DNA from: Acetobacter farinalis
Lineage (GTDB): Bacteria; Pseudomonadota; Alphaproteobacteria; Acetobacterales; Acetobacteraceae
Assembly (NCBI RefSeq): GCF_026240015.1
Contig: NZ_JAPIUX010000038.1
Location: forward strand, 1-6,167
Length of the DNA stretch: 6,167 nt
Direction: 5' to 3'
The notes beneath the pieces were generated by a model, which was given only the letters and a program-made list of their open reading frames with translations, ran no database searches and was not told the DNA's origin. This document shows positions 1 to 6,044 of the stretch, piece after piece; the first letter of the stretch is position 1, and every line of letters begins with the position of its first letter. The position numbers were made by a program, and so were the translations under genes.

Positions 1-39
1 AACGCGCACCCGAAGATCGTCACTCAATGCTCGTGCCAT
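1..39 (-). CDS. IS630-family transposase, N-terminal fragment cut by the window edge
   Basis: Thirteen codons read leftward from an ATG at 39-37: MARALSDDLRVRV. This is the characteristic opening of IS630-family transposases common in acetic acid bacteria and other alphaproteobacteria, just ahead of their N-terminal helix-turn-helix DNA-binding region. A GGAG ribosome-binding site lies six bases upstream. Two further in-frame starts (GTG and ATG) lie immediately upstream, but they would overlap or abut that GGAG, so the third start is preferred. The catalytic DDE domain is outside the window, so whether the transposase is intact cannot be judged. Confidence 0.75.
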   Translation of the reverse strand, partial: MARALSDDLRVRV

Positions 40-122
40 CACCATCTCCATCAATGGAAACGGTGAATCACAATCTATGCCCCATGTCACCCCACACGAT
101 TCATCGTTCAGTGGACGTGCTC
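1..122 (-). mobile_element. IS630-family insertion sequence, left copy, terminal part only
   Basis: This is the end of an insertion sequence whose transposase gene runs leftward out of the window. It is the exact reverse complement of the right-hand copy: bases 1-125 match 6041-6165 without a mismatch, and identity stops at base 126. The boundary is placed at 122 because IS630/Tc1-type elements duplicate a TA dinucleotide on insertion; here TA lies at 123-124 and is followed by G, consistent with the CTAG target preference known for the family. The untranslated end between terminus and transposase start is about 83 bp. The family call rests on the transposase N-terminus and the TA junction; the rest of the element is not visible. 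Confidence 0.82.
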
Positions 123-214
123 TAGAATAGGAGGTTGTCTCCGAACTGTCACAAAAAAAGACGGCGGGAAAAGCAAGGCAACAGACTCATTGAAGGCAGA
201 TGTCTCTGTCACAC

Positions 215-218
215 AAGG
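215..218 (+). promoter_or_regulatory. Ribosome-binding site that decides the TonB receptor start
   Basis: AAGG lies eight bases before the ATG at 227, a normal spacing. The alternative in-frame ATG at 200 has a GAAGG only three bases upstream, which is too close. Starting at 227 also gives a compact signal peptide. The ATG at 200 would add nine residues and remains possible. I see no convincing sigma-70 promoter in the 100 bases between the IS end and this site. Confidence 0.5.
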
Positions 219-226
219 TCGCAAGT

Positions 227-3115
227 ATGTCTCTTCTGAGCCGACACCGTCTGTTTTTATGCCTTTCTGCCGCGGCCACGCTTGTGCCTGCTGCTTCTGT
301 AGCAGCAGAAACGAAGGTGTCTTTCGCTATTCCCGCGCAAAAGCTGACATCCGCCCTCATGGCTTTCAGCCAACAGTCCGGCCTGCATATGGCCTTTGAT
401 GGGAAAGCGACCGACAAGCTGCGTTCCGCCCCGCTGTACGGGAAAATGGACACGCTCAAGGCGTTGCATACGCTGATTGGTGAGAGCGGGTTTAAAATTG
501 ATGCCTCGAACCCGAATATTGTAACCCTGCGTGCGTCCACCGGGAAGAAACATGGTGAGTCCCATGATCCGGACGCCAACCTGACAGTGCAGGGGCACAG
601 GAGAAGCAGCCTCCAGACCAAGCGCAGTTATGCCGGGGTGGTGGACAGCATCACCTATGATGATCTGTCGAGCCTTGGTGGCGGAGCGTCTTCCGTGGCT
701 GATCTGCTCGTCCAACTGCCCGGGGTGACCGGTATTCAAGATGGCGATCAGCCGCGGTATGTCAGCGTGCGCGGTATTTCCCCTGATTTGAACCAGACAA
801 CACTTGATGGCCTCACCCTTGCCACGATTGGTGATAATGGCGGTGGGACACGGCGCGTAAACTTGCAGAATATTCCGGGTGAATTAACCGGGCAAGACAA
901 TATTTACAAGACGTTTACGGCTGAGCAGGATGGTGGCGCGATTGGTGCCGTTATTGATATGACACCAAGAAGCGCCTTTGATTATAAAGGCCTATATAAA
1001 TATCTCGATGCATATGGTGTCTACTCAACTTACAAAGGTGCTGCCGGTGTCAATAAGGTTCCCGGTGTTTCTCCCCATCTGGCGCAAGGGGTGAAAGCGG
1101 TCGTTGCAGACAGGTTTGGAAGCAACAAGGAGTTCGGTATTATTGCGTCTTTCCGTTACCAGAAGCGTATCCGGAATTCTTATAAAAAATGGCAGGACAC
1201 CAATTATTATTACGATAATAAAGGGAATCCTGTAGGAGGTGAGAGCAATAACGTACCTGACCGTTCACAGGGTTGGAATGGTCTGAATGCCCCTGCGGAT
1301 ATTGAAGATGGCAATTATTCAAACGCCATTACAAATCTTGGCGGTTCCGCACGGGCAGAGTGGCGGCCTGTCAATTCAGGCTTTACCGCCTCTCTCATGG
1401 GGTACACCTATGAGAGGTGGGAAAATTCCACGATGGATCACACCTACCTCCTGCTTGATAACCCTCAGGTCTGGAATCAGACGCCAACTAGTGGTCGTGA
1501 ACTGATTTATCGGTCAGCCAGTTACGTGCGGCAGGACCGATGGCAGACAAACAGTAACGGCGTTTTGGGCAATATCGGGTGGCATGACAATATCTCAGCG
1601 CTCAAGCTGCGTGTTGGCTATACTTGGGAGGAATACCAGAATTATCAGCCGCGCCTGACAGCCTATGCCTATCCCAAAAAGCAGGGTATGTACCCTCTAT
1701 ACGGTGATTATCAGTATAATGATAATTTCGCGACGCTTTCCAATGTCAGTGACCTTGGAAAATTGACGTCTATGAAATACAATTTCAGTCAGCTTCAGCA
1801 ATATGATGATAATGCGCGTGAAGGTGTTACAAACGTGCGCCTTGATTATACCCGCAACCTCAATCCAGACTCTCACGGCTTTGGCTTTGCGTCAGGGTTT
1901 GAATGGCGCACCTTGAATGTGACTGATCAGATGAATTATAAGGATTATATTGCTGGTGGTGATGCCAGTGCCTACATGTTTACGCCGAACTTCAAACCGC
2001 CCGGCACGTTCTACACACTTCCATGGATTAATATGACATCCTTCCCATGGGATAAGCAGAAGCTTGATATTCCAACGAGCCGGAATGACACTTTAAGTTC
2101 ATTTTATCGCTATAAAGAACAGCTTCTGGATGGCTATCTTTCTCTTCATTACAAATGGCGGCATTCGCAACTCATTGCAGGGGTGCGGGCTGATGGTATC
2201 AATTTCTCTGCCTTTACACCGCAGATTAATGCGGGCACTGCAACAGGCAAGATCACCAAAAATAATGGTGGTTATCTGAACCCGTTGCCATCTGTGACAT
2301 TCGTGCATGAGTTCCCGCACAATCTCCTGCTCCACGCGGCATGGAGTGAGAGTGTCGGGCGGCCGTTACCGAGTGATGTTGCTCAGGCGCAGAAAATCAA
2401 TTGCAGTGACGATGCAAAAAAAGGCGCTGAATGCACCCTGTCTCGTGGGAACCCCAATCTTCGTCCGCGTCGTGCGCAGAATTTTGATGTGTCCCTTGAT
2501 AAATATTTTGATCGCGGGCACGGCGTTTTCAGCGTGGCGTATTTCGATAAAATGATTAAGGATGATATTTATACCCTGAGTGATTATCAGATTCTCAATG
2601 GGATACGCACGCAGGTTACAGAACCACTCAATGCTAACAAATCTTCCCTTATGGGAGTGGAAGTTTCCATTGTTGATCGCAAGATACAAGGACCGTGGAA
2701 GCAGAGTTTTGACCTCTCAGCCAACGGAACCTGGATGCGTGGACGCATGAATTATACGTCTTCTGCAGGTACCTACAAACTGCATCAGTTGCCGGACCAG
2801 CCGAACTACATTTTTAATAGTTCCTTGACCTGGCATATCCCGCAGGTTCGTGGTGCGATCCGTGCAACATTTTCGTACACACCAAAGTATTTGACAGACC
2901 CGGCATCAAACCCCTGGCAGAATGCTGGCTACGGTCAGCTTGCCAGTTTGGATCTCGGGGCATGGCATGACATTACGGATAATATCCGCTTCAAATACGA
3001 AGTGTATAATCTGGTTGGCGCCCACAGAACCTACACAATGGGTGATCACCTTCAGCAGATTAGTGAAAAAGACTATTATGGACGCAGCATCTATTTCGAA
3101 GTGGTTGTAAATTAA
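227..3115 (+). CDS. TonB-dependent outer-membrane receptor with N-terminal STN signalling domain
   Basis: Probable outer-membrane beta-barrel that imports a scarce ligand (substrate not identifiable here) using energy from TonB-ExbB-ExbD. Of 962 residues, 1-27 form a signal peptide (cleavage after SVAA). Residues about 31-104 are a secretin/TonB short N-terminal (STN) domain (FAIPAQKLTSAL onward), as in FecA-type transducers. LTVQG near 119-123 resembles the TonB box. The plug spans about 133-251, with RGISPDLNQTTLDG (182-195) and YKTFTAEQDGGAIGA (227-241), like the large Xanthomonas/Caulobacter-type receptors. The remainder is barrel, with ESVGRP (708-713), GNPNLRPRR (741-749) and a Cys726/Cys736 pair that could form a loop disulfide. 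The protein ends YFEVVVN, without the usual terminal aromatic residue. Length and domain order look complete, with no frameshift. An STN domain normally reports to a FecR-like anti-sigma factor, but no sigma or anti-sigma gene is present, and the IS end lies only about 100 bp upstream, so its original regulation may have been displaced. The family call is firm; the ligand is unknown. Confidence 0.93.
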   Translation: MSLLSRHRLFLCLSAAATLVPAASVAAETKVSFAIPAQKLTSALMAFSQQSGLHMAFDGKATDKLRSAPLYGKMDTLKALHTLIGESGFKIDASNPNIVTLRASTGKKHGESHDPDANLTVQGHRRSSLQTKRSYAGVVDSITYDDLSSLGGGASSVADLLVQLPGVTGIQDGDQPRYVSVRGISPDLNQTTLDGLTLATIGDNGGGTRRVNLQNIPGELTGQDNIYKTFTAEQDGGAIGAVIDMTPRSAFDYKGLYKYLDAYGVYSTYKGAAGVNKVPGVSPHLAQGVKAVVADRFGSNKEFGIIASFRYQKRIRNSYKKWQDTNYYYDNKGNPVGGESNNVPDRSQGWNGLNAPADIEDGNYSNAITNLGGSARAEWRPVNSGFTASLMGYTYERWENSTMDHTYLLLDNPQVWNQTPTSGRELIYRSASYVRQDRWQTNSNGVLGNIGWHDNISALKLRVGYTWEEYQNYQPRLTAYAYPKKQGMYPLYGDYQYNDNFATLSNVSDLGKLTSMKYNFSQLQQYDDNAREGVTNVRLDYTRNLNPDSHGFGFASGFEWRTLNVTDQMNYKDYIAGGDASAYMFTPNFKPPGTFYTLPWINMTSFPWDKQKLDIPTSRNDTLSSFYRYKEQLLDGYLSLHYKWRHSQLIAGVRADGINFSAFTPQINAGTATGKITKNNGGYLNPLPSVTFVHEFPHNLLLHAAWSESVGRPLPSDVAQAQKINCSDDAKKGAECTLSRGNPNLRPRRAQNFDVSLDKYFDRGHGVFSVAYFDKMIKDDIYTLSDYQILNGIRTQVTEPLNANKSSLMGVEVSIVDRKIQGPWKQSFDLSANGTWMRGRMNYTSSAGTYKLHQLPDQPNYIFNSSLTWHIPQVRGAIRATFSYTPKYLTDPASNPWQNAGYGQLASLDLGAWHDITDNIRFKYEVYNLVGAHRTYTMGDHLQQISEKDYYGRSIYFEVVVN

Positions 3116-3137
3116 AAGGATATTGGCAGCTTCGTAT

Positions 3138-3167
3138 TCATCCCCACTTCCAAGTTTGTGGGGATGA
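3138..3167. terminator. Hairpin between convergent genes, candidate bidirectional terminator
   Basis: A perfect 10-bp inverted repeat (TCATCCCCAC at 3138-3147 and GTGGGGATGA at 3158-3167) encloses a 10-base loop. It sits 22 bp after the receptor stop and 69 bp beyond the end of the convergent LysR-type gene, where a shared terminator is expected. Neither strand has a run of T after the stem, so it is not a canonical intrinsic terminator. It could instead protect the 3' ends of the transcripts. Confidence 0.5.
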
Positions 3168-3236
3168 TATGCTGTGGTCTATCACTCACAATAGAGTATA
3201 TGTAGCTTCTTCTTTTCATCGAAACTGGCAACCATC

Positions 3237-4175
3237 TTAATCGGGAGAGGAAAGTTGGGGTGTTTGGGGGTGAAAAAGAGCTACACCGGCAGTGTAGATA
3301 CTATTGATAAGATCGAGTGCTAAAGGTTTATTTTTGAGATTTTTTGTGAAGAGGACGTCAATATAAATCGGGTCAAGTTCTTCGTTTGTTTTTATTTTAT
3401 AGATTTCACCTTCTTGTATCAGAGCCGCAGTCGAACTTTCACAGGCAACGAAAATACAATCAAAATGTATACCTTGATAAGCGCATAAATAAATTGAATC
3501 GACAATCATAAATGTATTTGTGAATTCATAAGATATTTTCCCATTCAATGATGTTAAGTAATTGTTGTCTTCTGAACTAATCTTTATGATTGGGAACTTT
3601 GTCAACTCTTGTATGGAATACATTCTATCTTCCGTTACAAAGCTATTATTCTTTCTCGCATAAAATCCAAGTTTTGCTTTCGAGATGTTCTTAAGTAGCA
3701 TTTGTTGTGCATCATTATTGTGTCGACCCGAGCCAACAAAAATAGTGTTCTCTTTTATATTGTCTTTTGACAAATAACCATTGCTTATGAGTCTTATTTT
3801 ATTTCGATCTCTTTTGTCAATAAATTCACTGATGCATTTTGAAACCCATGCATCAAGAAAAAAGTCGCTCGTTATAAGGGTAATATCCAAGGAATCATCT
3901 TGCGAAATTTCTTTCTCGTAAGAAAGTATTTCTTCGAGAAGAGAATTTAAGATATTATAATAATTTTTCCCGCATTCTGTTAGAGAAAGTTTATTCCCAG
4001 CTTTTTTTACAAGTTTTACGGATAGGTTTTTCTCAAGATTATTAATACATCTTGAGACAGTTGATGGGTAGATATTCAAACTTTCAGCAGCTTTGGTTAA
4101 ATTTCCGTGACGGCAAAAGTTTAGAAAAACTTCTCGTTCTGAAAGATTTAACGATGGCTTTTGGGGTGCTGGCAA
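3237..4175 (-). CDS. LysR-type transcriptional regulator (AT-rich, TTG start)
   Basis: A 312-residue DNA-binding regulator, slightly longer than the usual ~300 of the LysR family. The winged helix-turn-helix occupies about residues 13-75. The segment GNLTKAAESLNIYPSTVSR (24-42) followed by INNLE is the family's helix-turn-helix pattern. A linker helix follows (about 66-92), then a divergent effector-binding domain from about residue 97 to 300, which gives no clue to the ligand. The start is TTG at 4175, supported by AGGA eight bases upstream; there is no in-frame ATG upstream before the AT-rich region and none near the N-terminus. The gene is markedly AT-rich (a hand-counted line at 3481-3540 is 25% G+C) and lysine/asparagine/isoleucine-rich, unlike the heptosyltransferase gene, which suggests separate acquisition. 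LysR regulators often act on the divergently transcribed neighbour. Here that would be the heptosyltransferase, across a 474-bp gap that contains a LysR-type dyad. That target is an inference. Confidence 0.88.
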   Translation of the reverse strand: MPAPQKPSLNLSEREVFLNFCRHGNLTKAAESLNIYPSTVSRCINNLEKNLSVKLVKKAGNKLSLTECGKNYYNILNSLLEEILSYEKEISQDDSLDITLITSDFFLDAWVSKCISEFIDKRDRNKIRLISNGYLSKDNIKENTIFVGSGRHNNDAQQMLLKNISKAKLGFYARKNNSFVTEDRMYSIQELTKFPIIKISSEDNNYLTSLNGKISYEFTNTFMIVDSIYLCAYQGIHFDCIFVACESSTAALIQEGEIYKIKTNEELDPIYIDVLFTKNLKNKPLALDLINSIYTAGVALFHPQTPQLSSPD

Positions 4176-4183
4176 GTTCTGAA

Positions 4184-4187
4184 TCCT
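4184..4187 (-). promoter_or_regulatory. Ribosome-binding site supporting a TTG start
   Basis: On the minus strand AGGA lies eight bases before TTG at 4175. This good spacing is the main reason to accept a non-ATG start for the LysR-type gene. Confidence 0.6.
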
Positions 4188-4199
4188 AAATGTTCTTAA

Positions 4200-4205
4200 T
4201 TTATA
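4200..4205 (-). promoter_or_regulatory. Candidate -10 element of the LysR-type gene
   Basis: TATAAA reads on the minus strand 24 bp upstream of the TTG start, which would give a short leader containing the ribosome-binding site. No good -35 hexamer lies at the right distance. In such AT-rich DNA the match could be chance. Confidence 0.25.
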
Positions 4206-4343
4206 AACAAACGTATTTGGTCTAGTTAGATATTTTTCTGCATGGGATATTTTTTTTTGGGAACTAAAAACTTAGTAATTATAATTAATTTTTTAATAGT
4301 GTTTTAATTGGAATTGTCAAAAATATTTCTGAGGTGCATATAG

Positions 4344-4382
4344 ATGAAAAAGTTCACAAAGTCTGTAATATTAACATTATAA
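4344..4382 (+). other. 12-codon ORF with good ribosome-binding site, resembling a truncated signal peptide
   Basis: ATG at 4344 opens MKKFTKSVILTL and ends at TAA 4380-4382. GAGG at 4331-4334 lies nine bases upstream, the best ribosome-binding site on the plus strand of this intergenic region. A basic start followed by hydrophobic residues looks like the first half of a secretion signal. Past the TAA the same frame stays open for about 41 codons, to a TGA just after 4500, with a hydrophobic stretch beginning VIVINYFVEIVLFY. It could be a regulatory leader peptide, a remnant of a lost secreted-protein gene, or chance. No family is recognisable. Confidence 0.25.
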
Positions 4383-4409
4383 GTAATAGTAATAAATTAT
4401 TTTGTAGAG

Positions 4410-4427
4410 ATTGTATTGTTTTACAAT
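4410..4427. promoter_or_regulatory. Dyad ATTGTA-N6-TACAAT, possible second regulator site
   Basis: A perfect 6-bp inverted repeat with a 6-base spacer. Its outer arms (ATTGT/ACAAT) are the same as those of the stronger dyad centred 66 bp to the right. The shared arms are what make it worth noting; in such AT-rich DNA a 6-bp dyad alone means little. Confidence 0.3.
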
Positions 4428-4473
4428 ATAAAAAATACTTTGATAGCAGCATTTAAATTAAAAATTTATTATA

Positions 4474-4496
4474 ATTGTTCTGGGCTGATGAACAAT
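4474..4496. promoter_or_regulatory. Candidate LysR-type operator (symmetric T-N11-A dyad)
   Basis: ATTGTTC (4474-4480) and GAACAAT (4490-4496) form a perfect 7-bp inverted repeat around a 9-base spacer. Within it, T4479 and A4491 make the T-N11-A pattern of LysR-type boxes, placed symmetrically on the dyad axis. It lies between a LysR-type gene and its divergent neighbour, with promoter-like hexamers 18-30 bp further right. If TTGACT at 4514 is the -35 box, the dyad centre falls near -65, the usual LysR recognition site. Assignment to this particular regulator is an inference. Confidence 0.42.
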
Positions 4497-4513
4497 GAAG
4501 CCTGAGAGTAGTG

Positions 4514-4542
4514 TTGACTTATTAATATAATCTTAACAAATT
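4514..4542 (+). promoter_or_regulatory. Candidate promoter region of the heptosyltransferase gene
   Basis: TTGACT (4514-4519) is a 5/6 match to the -35 consensus, but a poor hexamer (CAAATT, 4537-4542) lies 17 bp on. A perfect -10 consensus TATAAT lies at 4526-4531, but it is only 6 bp from TTGACT and has no good -35 of its own. Either could serve as a weak promoter that needs an activator bound at the neighbouring dyad. Transcription would then begin near 4538-4550, giving a leader of about 100 nt. Confidence 0.3.
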
Positions 4543-4564
4543 TTTCTGAATCGTCATATTTGTG

Positions 4565-4589
4565 TGTACGCAAAATGTCTTTGCGTGCG
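4565..4589 (+). promoter_or_regulatory. Leader hairpin ahead of the heptosyltransferase
   Basis: ACGCAAA (4568-4574) and TTTGCGT (4580-4586) pair perfectly around a 5-base loop. The stem extends outward to about 10 bp if two G-U pairs are allowed. A short TTTTC run begins at 4596, six bases after the stem, so a weak attenuator is possible but it is not a textbook terminator. It would lie in the 5' leader, about 60 nt before the start codon. Confidence 0.35.
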
Positions 4590-4630
4590 AGTGCGTTTTC
4601 TTGAGCTTCTTGCTTCATTAAGTCTGGCAT

Positions 4631-4650
4631 TTAACAATTATTAACGATTA
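4631..4650 (+). repeat. 10-bp tandem repeat at the heptosyltransferase start
   Basis: TTAACAATTA is followed directly by TTAACGATTA, a 9/10 match, and the last base of the second unit is the A of the start codon. This is where a ribosome-binding site should be, and none is present. A one-helical-turn repeat could bind a regulator, or may simply reflect slippage. Confidence 0.5.
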
Positions 4651-6044
4651 TGGTCGCCATCTTGAAGACGATGGAAATAGATCAGGTCGGTGTGCGGGGA
4701 GCCTGGTCAAATGAAAGCAATGTCTTGTGCGGGGTGTCGGTGACACAGGCGCCGCCAGAAGAGCAACACGCAACAACGTCTGATACCCGAAATGTGTCAG
4801 CGCAACCTGCTGCTGCAGTCGTTGGAGCGCGTCAGAGTCCATACCCATTACCGAGTTCAGATCCTACCCAGGTTGGTGATCACGGTATTCTGTTTGATTT
4901 CAATGAAGGATGCCGCGTGCGCCTGCCTGTTCTGGACGGCGGAAGCTGGCGTGTAAGCCTGAAAGACCTTGATACAAACAATGTGCTCTTTGAGCATGCC
5001 GGTCTTCAGGGGGCGTTTGTCCGTTCCAGCAAGCGCTGGTTTGTTCGGTTCGGGCTCGAAGTCTGGAAAGAAACCCAGGCTGCTGATGGCCAGAACCACA
5101 CGGAACTGGTGCTTTCCCACGTTTATGAAGCGAAAGATCAGGATGTCCTGATCCAGTTCCCCATCGGCACACTGGGCGATACCCTTGCCTGGATGCCCTA
5201 CGCCGCGCGCTTTGCCCGGCAGCGCGGCGCACGCGTGACCTGCGCGCTCTCAAAACTGATCCGGCCATTATTCGAGGCCGCCTATCCTCATATCCGCTTT
5301 GTCACGCATGAAGAGGTTACGGAACAGGATCTGGCAAAAACCTTTTATGCCACCTACAGCCTCGGCCTGTTCTTTGAGGATGCGGCCTGTGACTGGCAAC
5401 CAACTGACTTCCGGTTTGTCGGCCTGCACAAAACGGCAGGCTATATCCTCGGGGTCAGCCCGGAAGAAGAACCGGCCAAAATCAGCTTCTCCGATGAAGG
5501 ACGGCCAATTGAAGAGCCTTATGTCTGCATTGCCGTGCAGGCGTCCTCCCAGTGCAAATACTGGAACAATCCTACCGGCTGGTCAGGTGTCATCATCTGG
5601 CTGAAACAGCAGGGCTACCGGGTGGTGTGTATCGACCAGAAAGCCGTGCACGGTACAGGCATTATCTGGAACCATATCCCCTTTGGCGTGGAAGACCAGA
5701 CGGGTGACCGCTCCCTGGCCGAGCGGGCACGCTGGCTGAAGCACGCCGCCTTTTTCATTGGCAACAGCTCAGGGCTGGCCTGGCTGGCATGGTCCGCCGG
5801 AACACCTGTTGTCATGATCTCGGGGTTTACACACCCGACCAACGAATTCGCAACGCCGTTTCGGGTCATTAACTGGCACACCTGCAATTCCTGCTGGAAC
5901 GACCCGAAAGAGCGTTTCGATCACCACGACTTCCTGTGGTGCCCGCGGCACGCGAACACTCCGCGTCAGTTCGAATGCACGCGCCTGATCACCGCTGAGC
6001 AGGTGATCGATAAACTTAAAATTCTTGGCAAAACCGAGCACTAG
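4650..6044 (+). CDS. Autotransporter strand-loop-strand O-heptosyltransferase (TibC/Aah family)
   Basis: Probable cytoplasmic enzyme that transfers heptose from ADP-heptose to serines in the strand-loop-strand repeats of AIDA-I-type autotransporters before export. In the 464 residues, FDFNEGC (82-88) begins the conserved N-terminal part. FPIGTLGDTLAW (170-181, with Asp177) is the glycosyltransferase loop, and QCKYWNN carries Lys303, a likely sugar-nucleotide contact by analogy with TibC. NSSGLAWLAW (372-381) and GFTHPTNE (392-399) line the C-terminal domain of the GT-B fold. Four cysteines (412, 415, 431, 443, in HTCNSCW, LWCPRH and QFECT) match the family's iron-binding finger. Residues 1-63 form a Pro/Ala/Thr-rich extension of unknown role. 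ATG 4650 is the first start after an in-frame stop at 4632-4634 but lacks a ribosome-binding site; ATG 4671 (Met8) follows a weak GAAG. The gene is far more GC-rich than the preceding intergenic DNA. Its stop codon lies at the IS junction, yet the protein looks complete. No autotransporter gene is in the window. The family call is firm; the substrate is unknown. Confidence 0.93.
   Translation: MVAILKTMEIDQVGVRGAWSNESNVLCGVSVTQAPPEEQHATTSDTRNVSAQPAAAVVGARQSPYPLPSSDPTQVGDHGILFDFNEGCRVRLPVLDGGSWRVSLKDLDTNNVLFEHAGLQGAFVRSSKRWFVRFGLEVWKETQAADGQNHTELVLSHVYEAKDQDVLIQFPIGTLGDTLAWMPYAARFARQRGARVTCALSKLIRPLFEAAYPHIRFVTHEEVTEQDLAKTFYATYSLGLFFEDAACDWQPTDFRFVGLHKTAGYILGVSPEEEPAKISFSDEGRPIEEPYVCIAVQASSQCKYWNNPTGWSGVIIWLKQQGYRVVCIDQKAVHGTGIIWNHIPFGVEDQTGDRSLAERARWLKHAAFFIGNSSGLAWLAWSAGTPVVMISGFTHPTNEFATPFRVINWHTCNSCWNDPKERFDHHDFLWCPRHANTPRQFECTRLITAEQVIDKLKILGKTEH

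Larger units (their letters stand above)
4176..4649. other. 474-bp AT-rich divergent intergenic region, no convincing gene
   Basis: This stretch separates the divergent LysR-type and heptosyltransferase genes. Stops are frequent on both strands and I find no protein-coding gene of normal size. It contains the sites listed separately: a 12-codon ORF with a ribosome-binding site, two ATTGT/ACAAT dyads, promoter-like hexamers, a leader hairpin and a tandem repeat at the heptosyltransferase start. The switch from AT-rich to GC-rich sequence falls almost exactly at the ATG at 4650. No rRNA, tRNA or CRISPR pattern is visible. Confidence 0.7.

Noticed and set aside
187..739. Minus-strand open frames of 144 and 160 codons overlapping the receptor N-terminus
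   Set aside because: They lie antisense within a well-supported receptor gene, have no recognisable domains, and arise from the coding bias of the real frame.
3180..3206. Resemblance to a lac-operator-like half-site (TTGTGAGTGATA on the minus strand)
   Set aside because: Only a partial match, with no dyad symmetry and no sugar-operon context; it lies in a convergent 3' region where an operator is not expected.
4278..4287. AATTATAATT perfect palindrome
   Set aside because: Short palindromes made only of A and T are expected by chance in a region this AT-rich.
4242..4307. 21-codon ORF beginning MGYFFLGTKNL on the plus strand in the intergenic region
   Set aside because: No ribosome-binding site precedes it, and its residues (Phe, Ile, Asn, Leu) are what AT-rich random sequence encodes; it also includes an eight-T run.
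4900..5268. Minus-strand open frame of 122 codons inside the heptosyltransferase
   Set aside because: Arg/Gly/Ala-rich shadow of the GC-rich coding strand; the plus-strand frame has clear family motifs across the same bases.
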